From contig JBLXFD010000005.1 in assembly GCA_048262455.1 (NCBI GenBank), forward strand, positions 124,001-188,000: a stretch of 64,000 nucleotides of DNA. The letters run 5' to 3'. Positions 23,854 through 33,800 of the stretch are shown one piece after another. This DNA is from Psychromarinibacter sp048262455. GTDB lineage: Bacteria; Pseudomonadota; Alphaproteobacteria; Rhodobacterales; Rhodobacteraceae. A model generated the notes under the pieces. The model was given only the letters and a program-made list of their open reading frames with translations, was not told the origin of the DNA and made no database searches. A program made the position numbers and the translations under genes. Each line of letters starts with the position of its first letter. Positions within the stretch are counted from its first letter, which is position 1.

Positions 23854-25220
23854 GGGGGGTGGTCTCCATCAGGTTTCACCCATGCTAGCAGGATCAACCC
23901 GAAGAGAAAAAGCCCTATCAGCGGAGTTACGCCAAGCCGTTGATTCCCCGTGGCATCCGTGACGATGGCAATGGCCGCCGGGGCGATGAAGGTGGTGGCC
24001 TTTCCGGCCAGCGCGAACAGCCCGAACGCCTCGGTCATGCGGGCGGGATCGGCCTGCCGCACCATCATCGACCGGCTCGCCGACTGCAGCGCCCCGCCGG
24101 CGCCGCCGATGGCCGCGCCGCAGAGGTAGAAGGCGATGTCGGGCAGGGCAGAGCCCGGGGGCACCGGCACGAACAGCACCGACTCCCGCGAGATCGCGGC
24201 GATGCTGGCGGCCACCAGCAGCAGCACGGTGATGCAGATGGCGATCACCGGCTTGGGCCCGAAGGCGCGGTCGGCCTTGCCGCCGAGCCAGGCGAAGATC
24301 GCGCCGGTGATCGCGGCGACGATGCCGAAGACGCCGATGTCCACCACCGACCAGCCCAGCACCCCCAGCGCGTAGATCCCGCCGAAGGTGTACATGCCGT
24401 TCAGCGCGTCGCGGTAGAACATCGACGAGGCAAGGTAGGCCGCCAGCGAGCGGCGCGCGGGCAGGCTGCGCAGGGTGCCCGCGAGCTGCCGCAGCCCTTC
24501 GGCCACCGGCACGCCGCGGCTGACCTGGTGGCGCGGCTCGCGCACCCAGACGAAGAAGGGGATCATGAAGACGATGTACCACAGCGCCGTGAACGGGCCG
24601 ACGGACCGCGTGCCCTCGCGCGCCGCCGGGTCCAGCCCCAGCGCCGGCGGGCCGCCGAGGAAAGTCACGCCCGCGCCGTTCTCCGCCAGCAGCAGCAGCA
24701 TCACCGCCAGCGCCAGCACGCCGCCCACGTAGCCCCAGGCCCAGCCGGAGCCGCTGATCGCGCCGATCTCCTCACGGCTTCCCAGCGAGGGCAGCATCGC
24801 GTTGGTGAAGATCGTCGCGAACTCCATCCCGATCAGCCCGAGGCCGAAGAAGGCCAGCAGCAGCGGCGCGCTGAAGGTCTCGGGGTGGGCGGTCCACAGG
24901 CCCGCCGCGCCGATCACGTAGAGCACGGAAAACCCCCAGACCCAGGGCAGCCGCCGCCCGCTGGCGTCGGCGATGGCGCCCAGCACCGGGGCCAGCAGCG
25001 CGATGGCCAGCCCCGCCGCGGTCAGCCCGTAGCCCCAGATCGCCTGCGCCTCGGCCCGCGCGGCCTCGGGGGCCATGCCGGCGCCGGTGAGCCGGCCGAT
25101 CATCAGTTCCGCGAAGAAGGGGCCGAAGACGAAAGTGAGAAGCAGGGTGTTGTAGGGCTGGCTGGCCCAGTCGAACATCATCCAGCCCCAGATGCGCCGG
25201 CGCGCGCTGATTTCCGCCAT
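23832..25220 (-). CDS. MFS transporter, UMF1 (Atg22-like) family
   Basis: A 462-residue membrane protein with 11-12 predicted segments. The N-terminal RRRIWGWMMFDWASQPYNTL is the hallmark of the UMF1/Atg22-like group of MFS proteins. The yeast relative exports amino acids from the vacuole; bacterial substrates are unknown. A long cytoplasmic loop lies around residues 195-260. It is the first gene of an operon with mepA and the phytase-like gene, and is divergent from the yggT-family gene. Confidence 0.92.
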   Translation of the reverse strand: MAEISARRRIWGWMMFDWASQPYNTLLLTFVFGPFFAELMIGRLTGAGMAPEAARAEAQAIWGYGLTAAGLAIALLAPVLGAIADASGRRLPWVWGFSVLYVIGAAGLWTAHPETFSAPLLLAFFGLGLIGMEFATIFTNAMLPSLGSREEIGAISGSGWAWGYVGGVLALAVMLLLLAENGAGVTFLGGPPALGLDPAAREGTRSVGPFTALWYIVFMIPFFVWVREPRHQVSRGVPVAEGLRQLAGTLRSLPARRSLAAYLASSMFYRDALNGMYTFGGIYALGVLGWSVVDIGVFGIVAAITGAIFAWLGGKADRAFGPKPVIAICITVLLLVAASIAAISRESVLFVPVPPGSALPDIAFYLCGAAIGGAGGALQSASRSMMVRQADPARMTEAFGLFALAGKATTFIAPAAIAIVTDATGNQRLGVTPLIGLFLFGLILLAWVKPDGDHPPWSDPSS

Positions 25221-25354
25221 GCTGACGCTCTCCCCTTTGCCTCGACGTTATGACAGCGCGCCCGCGCCAACCGCAAGCGCCGCGTGGCTTGCTTGTCAGC
25301 CGGGGTGCGACCGCTTAGGTACGGGGCGCGCGCAAATACAGGATGCCCGGACCC

Positions 25355-25639
25355 ATGACGTCGATCTTTCAAATCCTCCTGCTGATCCTCAACGTGATCT
25401 GGTTCATCATGATCGTGCACATCATCATGTCGTGGCTGCTGAACTTCGACGTGCTGAACCGGCGCCAGCCGCTGGTCGACCAGATCTGGATCGGGCTGAA
25501 CCGGCTGCTGCAGCCGATCTACGAGCCGCTGCGCCGGATCCTGCCCGACACCCGGCCGCTGGACCTGGCGCCGCTGATCGCGCTGATCGCAGTATATGCG
25601 CTGCGGATCGTCATCACCAACAACATGTATGCCTTTTGA
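25355..25639 (+). CDS. YggT-family membrane protein
   Basis: A 94-residue inner-membrane protein of the YggT family, with two long hydrophobic segments (FQILLLILNVIWFIMIVHIIM and LAPLIALIAVYALRIVI) around a short loop. The family is linked to cell-envelope or osmotic functions and is often near division or cofactor genes. An upstream ATG at 25343 would add four residues. A possible promoter with TTGTCA at 25293 and a poor -10 box precedes it. It is followed by recQ after 99 bases. Confidence 0.88.
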   Translation: MTSIFQILLLILNVIWFIMIVHIIMSWLLNFDVLNRRQPLVDQIWIGLNRLLQPIYEPLRRILPDTRPLDLAPLIALIAVYALRIVITNNMYAF

Positions 25640-25738
25640 CGCCTCGCGCCGGGCATCGCCGCCCGGGGGCGGGGTTGTTTACCCCATCTTCATCTGCGAT
25701 GTTTCTGCTAGGCAGAACACGGTAGCGACAACGCAGGC

Positions 25739-27781
25739 ATGATGGACCGCGCGGCCCGGCTTTTAGGGGACATCTTCGGATTCGACGGCTTCCGGCCGGG
25801 GCAGGAGGAGATCGTCGAGGCGGTCACCGCCGGTCGCAACGTGCTGGCGATCATGCCCACGGGCGGCGGCAAGTCGCTGTGCTTCCAGCTGCCCGCCCTG
25901 TGCCGCGACGGGGTGACGGTGGTGATCTCGCCGCTGATCGCGCTGATGCGCGACCAGGTGCGCGCCCTGCGCGAGGCGGGGGTGGAGGCCGGGGCGCTGA
26001 CCTCCGGCAATACCTCCGAGGAGACCGACGAGGTGTTCCGCGCCCTCGACGAGGGGCGGCTGAAGCTGCTGTACATGGCGCCGGAGCGTCTGGCCTCTGC
26101 CGGCACGCAGGCGATGCTGCGGCGGATCAACTGCACCTCCATCGCGGTGGACGAGGCGCATTGCGTCAGCCAGTGGGGCCACGACTTCCGCCCCGACTAC
26201 CTAGCGATCGGCGCGCTGCGCAAGGCGCTGGACGTGCCGCTGGCCGCCTTCACCGCCACCGCCGACGCCGAGACCCGCGAGGAGATCGTCACGCGGCTGT
26301 TCGACGGCGCCGCGCCGCAGACCTTCCTGCGCGGCTTCGACCGGCCCAACATCCACCTTGCCTTCGCCGCCAAGAACCAGCCGCGCAAGCAGATCCTCGA
26401 CTTCGCGGCGGCGCGGCGCGGGCAGTCGGGCATCGTCTACTGCGGCACCCGCGCCAAGACCGAGACACTCTCCGCCGCCCTGCGCGCGGATGGCCACGCC
26501 GCCTGCCACTACCACGGCGGCATGGACCCGGAGGACCGGCGCCGTGTCGAGGTGCGGTTCCAGCAGGAGGACGGGCTGATCGTCGTGGCCACCGTCGCCT
26601 TCGGCATGGGCATCGACAAGCCGGACATCCGCTGGGTCGCCCATGCCGACCTGCCCAAGTCGATCGAGGGGTACTACCAGGAGATCGGCCGCGCCGGCCG
26701 CGACGGTGCCCCGGCAGAGACCCTGACGCTGTACGGCGCCGATGACATCCGCCTGCGCCGCTCTCAGATCGACGAGGGGCAGGCGCCCGAGGACCGCAAG
26801 AGCGCCGACCATGCCCGCCTGAACGCCCTGCTGGGGCTGGCCGAGGCGCTGCGCTGCCGCCGCCAGACGCTGCTGCGCTACTTCGGCGAGGACCCCGAGC
26901 CTTGCGCACACTGCGATCTCTGCGCCCGCCCGCCCGAGGTCTTCGACGGTGCCGTATCCGTACAAAAGGCCCTGTCGGCGATGCTGCGCACTGGCGAGAA
27001 CTTCGGCGCCGGCCACCTGATCGACATCCTCGTGGGGGCCGACACCGATAAGATCCGCGCCCGCAACCACGACCAGCTGCCCACCTACGCCGTCGGCAAG
27101 GACCTGTCGCGCGGGCAGTGGCAGGCGGTGTTCCGGCAGATGATGGGCCACGACCTGGTGCGCCCCGATCCCGCCCGCCACGGCGCGCTGCGGATGACAG
27201 AGGCCGCGCGGCCGATCCTGCGGGGCGAGGCCTCGATCGAGCTGCGGCGCGACACCATCACCGCCGCCCAGACCCGCCCCGCCGTGCGCGCGCTGGTGAA
27301 CGAGGAGGACGCGCCGCTGCTGTCTGCGCTCAAGGCCAAGCGCCGCGCGCTGGCCGAGGAGGCGCGGGTGCCCGCCTACGTCATCTTCACCGACCGCACG
27401 CTGATCGAGATGGCAGAGCGGCGGCCCGGCTCGCTGGACGAGATGGCGGGCATCAGCGGCGTCGGCGCCAAGAAGCTGGAGCGGTACGGTGCGATGTTCC
27501 TCAATGTCATCTCCGGCGCCGCGCCGGAGGCCGTGCACCCCGCGCGGATGCGGCTGGCCGGGCGCAGCGAGGGCGCGGTCTACGACCGGCTGCTGCAGGC
27601 CCAGGCGGACCTGGCGCGCGGCGATACCGGGCTGGACAAACCCATGAGCTGCTCTGCCGCGCAACTGGCCCGCGTCGCGGCGCTGCGCTCGCCCGACCTC
27701 GATACGCTGACCTCGCTGCTGGGCGAGCGGCGGGCGGAACGCTTCGGCCCCGCCTTCCTGTCGATCCTGCAACAGGACTGA
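25739..27781 (+). CDS. recQ: ATP-dependent DNA helicase RecQ
   Basis: A 680-residue superfamily 2 helicase, complete. Walker A Lys45 lies in TGGGKSLCFQLPA, and the DEAH box is at residues 138-141 (VDEAHCVSQWGHDFRP, including the aromatic-rich loop). Motifs IV-VI follow (GIVYCGTRAKTE, GMGIDKPDIRWVAH, QEIGRAGRDG). The RQC domain holds the zinc-binding Cys set (CRRQTLLRYFGE and CAHCDLC). An HRDC domain is at the C-terminus (PAYVIFTDRTLIEMAERRPG), with an extra tail that may be a degenerate second HRDC. It is followed closely by yaaA. Confidence 0.97.
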   Translation: MMDRAARLLGDIFGFDGFRPGQEEIVEAVTAGRNVLAIMPTGGGKSLCFQLPALCRDGVTVVISPLIALMRDQVRALREAGVEAGALTSGNTSEETDEVFRALDEGRLKLLYMAPERLASAGTQAMLRRINCTSIAVDEAHCVSQWGHDFRPDYLAIGALRKALDVPLAAFTATADAETREEIVTRLFDGAAPQTFLRGFDRPNIHLAFAAKNQPRKQILDFAAARRGQSGIVYCGTRAKTETLSAALRADGHAACHYHGGMDPEDRRRVEVRFQQEDGLIVVATVAFGMGIDKPDIRWVAHADLPKSIEGYYQEIGRAGRDGAPAETLTLYGADDIRLRRSQIDEGQAPEDRKSADHARLNALLGLAEALRCRRQTLLRYFGEDPEPCAHCDLCARPPEVFDGAVSVQKALSAMLRTGENFGAGHLIDILVGADTDKIRARNHDQLPTYAVGKDLSRGQWQAVFRQMMGHDLVRPDPARHGALRMTEAARPILRGEASIELRRDTITAAQTRPAVRALVNEEDAPLLSALKAKRRALAEEARVPAYVIFTDRTLIEMAERRPGSLDEMAGISGVGAKKLERYGAMFLNVISGAAPEAVHPARMRLAGRSEGAVYDRLLQAQADLARGDTGLDKPMSCSAAQLARVAALRSPDLDTLTSLLGERRAERFGPAFLSILQQD

Positions 27782-27804
27782 GGTCCCCCGAACTGGAGCC
27801 CTTC

Positions 27805-28572
27805 ATGCTGGTCGTCCTTTCCCCTGCCAAGCGCCTCGACCTGACCCCGGTCGACGTGGCGCCGACCCAGCCGCAGTTCCTGAAGGAGGCGGCGACCCTG
27901 GCCGGCCACGGCCGGGCGCTGACGCTGGGCGCGCTGAAGGACCTGATGGACCTGTCGGACGACCTCGCGCGCCTGAACCGCGACCGCTTCCGCGACTACG
28001 CCGCCGATCCCGCGCCCGGCGCGGTGAAGCCGGCGGTGCTGGCCTTCGCGGGCGACACCTATACCGGACTGGAGGCCGCCACGCTGGACGCCGACGCGCT
28101 GGACTACGCGCAGCGGCACCTGCGGATCCTTTCGGGCCTTTACGGGGTGCTGCGCCCGCTCGACGGGATCCAGCCCTACCGGCTGGAAATGGGCAGCCGC
28201 CTGAAGACCCGGCGCGGCACCAACCTCTACGACTTCTGGCGCGACCTGCCCGCCAAGGCGCTGAACGCGGCGGCAGAGGAAGCGGGCGCGGAGGTGCTGG
28301 TGAACTGCGCCAGCCAGGAATACTTCGGCGCGGTGGACCGCAAGGCGCTGAAGCTCCGGGTGATCGAGCCGGCCTTCTACGAGGTGAAGGACGGGCGGCC
28401 GAAGATGGTCAGCTTCTTCGCCAAACAGGCGCGCGGCGCCATGGCGCGTTTCATCGTCGAACGGCGGGTGCGGGACCCGCAAGCGCTGGTGGAGTTCGAC
28501 AGCTGCGGCTACCGCCATGATCCCGCCACCAGCACAGAGGACCGTCCGGTCTTCCTGCGCGCCGCTACCTAA
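27805..28572 (+). CDS. yaaA: Peroxide-stress protein YaaA
   Basis: A 255-residue YaaA/DUF328 protein. In E. coli it lowers intracellular free iron during peroxide stress, and it has a DNA-binding fold. The family signatures MLVVLSPAKRLD, YTGLEAATLDADALDYAQ, LSGLYGVLRPLDGIQPYRLEMG and VNCASQEYF are all present at the usual positions. The start is the only ATG that gives this N-terminus. It lies 23 bases after recQ and converges with the histidine kinase gene by a 4-base overlap. Confidence 0.96.
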   Translation: MLVVLSPAKRLDLTPVDVAPTQPQFLKEAATLAGHGRALTLGALKDLMDLSDDLARLNRDRFRDYAADPAPGAVKPAVLAFAGDTYTGLEAATLDADALDYAQRHLRILSGLYGVLRPLDGIQPYRLEMGSRLKTRRGTNLYDFWRDLPAKALNAAAEEAGAEVLVNCASQEYFGAVDRKALKLRVIEPAFYEVKDGRPKMVSFFAKQARGAMARFIVERRVRDPQALVEFDSCGYRHDPATSTEDRPVFLRAAT

Positions 28573-30703
28573 CCCTGCGCCCGCATCGGCGCATCGACCG
28601 GCGGCTGGCAATCCGGCGGGCAGGCGGCGGTGATGTGGTCCAGGATCAGGGCCTTCGTCAAAGGTTTCGTCAGGTAGTGATCAAGCCCGGCCTTCAAAAT
28701 CTCGCGCTCGTCGCCGGTCAGGGCGTGGGCGGTCATCGCCACGATGGGCACCGGGGGCTGGCCCTGTTCCGCCTCGATCGCGCGGATCCGGCGGGTGGCC
28801 TCCTTTCCGTCGACCCCGGGCATCGAGATGTCCATGAACAGCAGGTCGGGCCGCCGGGCGCGAAAGCGTTCCACCGCCTCGCGCCCGTTCTCGGCAAAGG
28901 TCAGATCGATCCGCGCCTCCCGCACCAGCCTGGAAAACACCAGCCGGTTGGCGCGGTTGTCTTCGGCCGCCAGCACCCGCATCACCCGCTGCCCCGGGGT
29001 GGCCGGGACCGGCTGCACGGGGGCGGGGCCGGCGGCGAGAGCGGCGAAGATGTCATCGCGGCGCAGCGGCTTTTGCAGCACCGTGTCCGTTCCGGCGGCG
29101 GGTGCCGGCCCTGATGCCAGCGCGAGGATCGGGCCGGCGAAACCATCCGCCCGCAGCCCCTGCGCGAGATGCTCCGGCGGCTCCGCCACCCCCTCGTCCA
29201 GCAGCACCACGTCCCCCGGCCCGGCGGCCCTCAGCCCGGCGGCGTCGGCGCAAAGCTGCACCTCGATCCCCTGCGCCGCCAACCGGTCGCGCAGGATCCG
29301 GCCGTGGGCGCTGCCGGGATCGGCCAGCAGCACGCGGCGCAGCCAGTCGGGCGCGGGCGGCCGCCCCGGCGCCTCTGCGGCGCGCAAGGACAGGTGGAAG
29401 CCGAAGCAGGAGCCCTTGCCCGGCGTCGAGTCCAGCCAGAGCTGGCCGCCCATCAGCCGCACCAGCCGCCGGGCGATGGACAGGCCCAGCCCGGTGCCCT
29501 CGAACCGCCGGTTGCGGGCGCCCTCGACCTGGTTGAACTCTCCAAACACATGCTGCGCCATCTCGGGGGGGATGCCGATGCCGGTATCCTCCACCGTGAC
29601 CTGCACGCGGTGGTTCCCGGCCTTCCCCTCGGGCCGGGCCGAGACGCGCACCAGCACGTGCCCGGCCTCGGTGAACTTGACGGCGTTGCCGGCAAGGTTG
29701 GTGAGCACCTGCCGGATCCGCCCGAGGTCGCCGATGAAATGGCCGGGCATGGCGGGGTCGAAATCCACCAGCAGTTCCAGCGGCCGGGCGCTGGCAGAGG
29801 GGCGCAGCAGGGTAACGACCTCGTGCACCGCGGCCTCCAGGTCGAAAGGCTCCGGGTGCAGGGTCAGCCGCTCTGCCTCGATCCGCGAATAGTCCAGCAC
29901 GTCGTTGATCAGCACCAGCAGCGCCTCGCCCGACGCGCGATGGTGTCGACGTAAAGCCGCTGCTCCTCGTCCAGCGCGGTTTCCGCCAGCAGCTGCGCCA
30001 TGCCGACCACGCCGTTCATGGGTGTGCGAATCTCGTGGCTCATGTTGGCGAGGAAGGCGGACTTGGCGCGGTTGGCGGTTTCCGCGTGGCGGCGGGCGGC
30101 CTTCAGCCGGGCCTCGTCGCGGATCTGCTGGCTGATGTTCAGCGCCAGCGACACGGTATCGCCGCCGCGGGTGCGCTGCGTCAGCAGCCGCACGTGGGTG
30201 CCGTTCCAGAAGCGCAGCACGTGCGGGGGAATATCTTCCTCGCGCCAGCGCGCGAGCATCGCCTGCACCCAGGCGTCGCGGGCCATGCCCTCTGTGTCGA
30301 CGATGCCCTCCTCGGCGGCGAAGCGCAGCAGCGTTTCGTAGCCGATGCCCGGCCGCACCGGGTCCAGCCCGTTGAAGGGCGCAAGGTAGGCGGCATTGGC
30401 CATCACCAGCAGGCTGTCCGCATCGAACACCGCGAAGCCGTCGCGGATCGCCTGGACCGAGCCCCAAAGCCGCTGTTCTGCCATGGCCATGGCGCCGCGG
30501 GCGCTTTCCAGCTCGCTCATCACCGCGCAGGTCTGCTGGCGCAGCGCCTGGGTTTCCTCACGCTTGTCGTCGATCTTCTGGCTGAGGTGCCGGGTGTGGC
30601 GGGCCAGCTTCGACCTAGTCTCGGACAGCTCGGTCCGGGTCTGCGCCAGCAGCCGTTCCGCGGCCAGCCGGGCCTGCCGTTCCCTGCCGAGGTCATCGAA
30701 CAT
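28569..30703 (-). pseudogene. Hybrid sensor histidine kinase split by a one-base frameshift
   Basis: The two halves of one protein lie in different frames. The N-terminal half starts at ATG 30703 (GGAGCAGAC upstream). It contains a coiled coil (residues 1-75), a PAS-like domain and the dimerisation domain with His223 (MSHEIRTPMNG), then runs to a stop soon after DTIAR. Shifting frame near 29934-29939 restores the expected SGEALLVLINDVLDYSRIEAERL. The histidine-kinase ATPase domain (DTGIGIP, GTGLGLSI) follows. Next come a degenerate receiver and a C-terminal receiver with its phospho-acceptor Asp in LLFMDISMPG. The lost base is in CGCGCG-TCG, so either a sequencing error or a real mutation is possible. 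Confidence 0.85.
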
Positions 30704-30843
30704 GTCTGCTCCGATCAAGTTGTCGCGAGCATCGACTCCGGGGGTGAAAAGCCGGTTAACGGTAGCACTGTTTGTTGCGTCCGGCCGTCCCCGCATGCGA
30801 ACGTACGCAGATTCCATAACCGATCTGTTGCAGGAGCCTGTCC

Positions 30844-33800
30844 ATGCGTTCCGCCGGCGTTTTCGCTATCGTTCTTTCCGCCCTTTCCCTTTCACCCGCC
30901 CCCGTTTTCGCCGAAAGCCCGGTGCCCGACCGCCGCATCGCGCTGACACGGGACGTGGACCTGCCGGGGGGCGACCTGCGGACGATCCTCGACGCCAGCC
31001 TGTCCGCCTGCCAGACCGCCTGCCTCGCCGACAGCGAATGCGGCGCCTTCACCTACAACAGCCGCACCCGCGCCTGCTTTCCCAAGGGCGAGACCGGCGC
31101 GCCGGTGCCGTTCGAGGGGGCCTATTCCGGCCTCGTCCTCACCGCCCCCGCTGGCGCGGTGGCGCTGGGAGAGGCGCGGGCGGCAGAGCTGCCGTTCCTT
31201 GACGAGAACGACCTGCGCACCGCTCGCGAGGTGGCGCTGGAGCTGACCAACCGGCACGTGCCCAACGACTGGAGCGCCGAGGACCTGCTGGCCGCCGCCG
31301 AACAGGCGCGCGCCGACGGCAACATCGTGTCCGCCTACCGCTTCACCGGTGCCGCCACGGTGGCGACCGACGCGCCGGCGCACTGGACGCAATACGCCCG
31401 GCTGGCGCTGGCGATCGAGGCGGACAGGGATTCCGACCGGCGCGAGTATCGCCGCCGCGCCCTGAGCGCCGCGCTGAACGGTTACCTGCGCAGCGACGAC
31501 ACCGAGGCCCGGCACGAGGCGCTGACGGTGCTGGCCGAGGCGCTGGAGGCGAACGGCCGGGGCCGCGTGATGATCGACGCGCTGCGACTGGCACAGCAGA
31601 TCGCGCCGCGTCCCGAGACCGCGCGCATGCTGGACGCCGCGGTGGCCGAGCACGGGTTTCGGGTGATCGAGCACGTGGTGGAGAACGACAGCGCCACCCC
31701 CCGGGTCTGCGCCGAATTCTCCGAGGACCTTGTGCAGGCCGGCGAGGACTACGCCCCCTTCGTGCAGGTGCCCGGCGCGGCGCTTACGGTGGAGCCTGAC
31801 GGCCGCCGCCTGTGCCTGGAGGGGGTGACCCACGGCGCCCGCTACCGCGTGACCTTCCGGCAGGGGCTGCCCGCTGCCTCGGGCGAGGTGCTGGCGAAAC
31901 ACGTGACGCTGAACCTCTACGTCCGCGACCGATCTCCAGACGTGCGCTTTCCCGGCCGCGCCTACATCCTGCCCGCCACCGGCGAGGTGAACATCCCGGT
32001 GGAGTCAGTGAACCTTGCCGAGGTGGACCTGGTGCTGCGCCGCATCTCTGATCGCTCGATCCTGCGGGCGATCCAGGGCGGGTTCTTCGGCCGGCCGCTG
32101 TCTCCCTGGCAGGAGGACGAGCTGGGCGACACCATCGCCGCCACCGTCTGGACCGGCAAGGGCGAGCTGACGCAGGAGCTGAACCGAGACGTCACCACCC
32201 GGCTGCCGCTGACCGAGGTGGTAGGGGCGCTGGACGCCGGGATCTACGCGCTGCAGGCCAAGGTGCCGGGCGCCGATCCCTACGATCATCCCGCCGCGAC
32301 ACAGTGGTTCGTGGTTTCGGACCTCGGGCTGGCGACGCTGGGCGGCACCGACGGGCTGCATGTCTTCACCCGCGCGCTGGGCACCGCCGCGCCCGCGGAG
32401 GGGGTCGAGATCACCCTGCTGTCGCGCGCCAACGCCGTGCTGGGCACGGTGACCACCGACGCCGAGGGGCATGCCGCCTTCGCGCCCGGCCTCACCGCCG
32501 GCACCGGTGGCGCCGCGCCTGCGATGGTGCTGGCCGAGGCGGGGGGCGACATGACCTTCCTGTCCCTGACCGATCCGGAGTTCGACCTGTCCGACCGCGG
32601 CGTCGAGGGACGCGCGCCGGCCGGTCCCGTGGACGCCTTCCTTGCCACCGACCGGGGCGCCTACCGCGCCGGCGAGACGATCCACGCCACCGTGCTGGCC
32701 CGTGACGACCGCGCCAGGGCGATCCCCGGCCTTCCCGTGGTGGCGGTGCTGACCCGGCCCGACGGGGTGGAATATTCCCGCGTGCTGGGCCGCGACGGCG
32801 TTGCCGGCGGCCATGTCTTCGACTTCCGCACCACCGCCGACGTGCCGCGCGGGGCCTGGCGGCTGGACGTGCACGCCGACCCCGACGCCCCCGCCATCGC
32901 CACCACCCGCGTGCTGGTGGAAGATTTCCTGCCAGAGCGCATCGATTTCGACCTCGCCCTGCCCGAGGCTCCGCTGCGCCCCGGCGACAGTGCGCCGCTG
33001 ACGGTCGAGGCGCGCTACCTGTTCGGCGCGCCCGCGGGCGACCTGCCGGTGGAGGGCGAGCTGCGGCTGCGCGCGGTGCGGACGCTGGAGGCCTATCCCG
33101 GCTATGTCTTCGGGCGCCACGATGCCGACGTGCGGCAGGCGGGCGAATACCTGGGGGCCGACCTTCGCACCGACGCCGAGGGTCATGCCGAGGTGCTGGT
33201 GGAGATCCCGCAGATGGAGCCGCACTTCCGCCCCATGCAGGCCGAGGTGACGCTGCGCCTGAGCGAAGGCTCCGGGCGGCCGGTGGAACGGTCCATCACC
33301 CATGCCGTGGCCCCCGCCGCGCCGGTGATCGGCATCCGCAAGCTGTTCGACGGCGTGCTGTCGGAAGGCGGCGAGGCGCTGTTCGACCTGATCGCCCTGG
33401 ACATGGACCAGCAGCCGCTGGAGATGCCGGTGCACTGGACCCTGAACAAGGTGAACACCCGCTACCAGTGGTACAACGCCGACGGCTACTGGGACTGGGA
33501 GCCGATCACCACCCGCACGCCCGTCGCCGAGGGCGACGCGATGCTGGGGACGCAGCCGGTGACGGTTGGCGCCGGGGTCGACTGGGGCGAGTACGAGCTG
33601 CGGGTCGAGCGGCGCGGCGGCGACTATGCCGCGGCCTCCGAGGATTTCGCCGCGGGTTGGTACGGCGGCGCCGATGCCTCTGCGACCCCGGATTTCCTGG
33701 AGATGTCGCTGGACGCCGAAAGCTACCGCCCCGGCGACAGCGCAAGCCTGCGGGTGGTGCCGCGCTTTGCCGGCAAGGGGCTGATCACCGTCGTCTCGAA

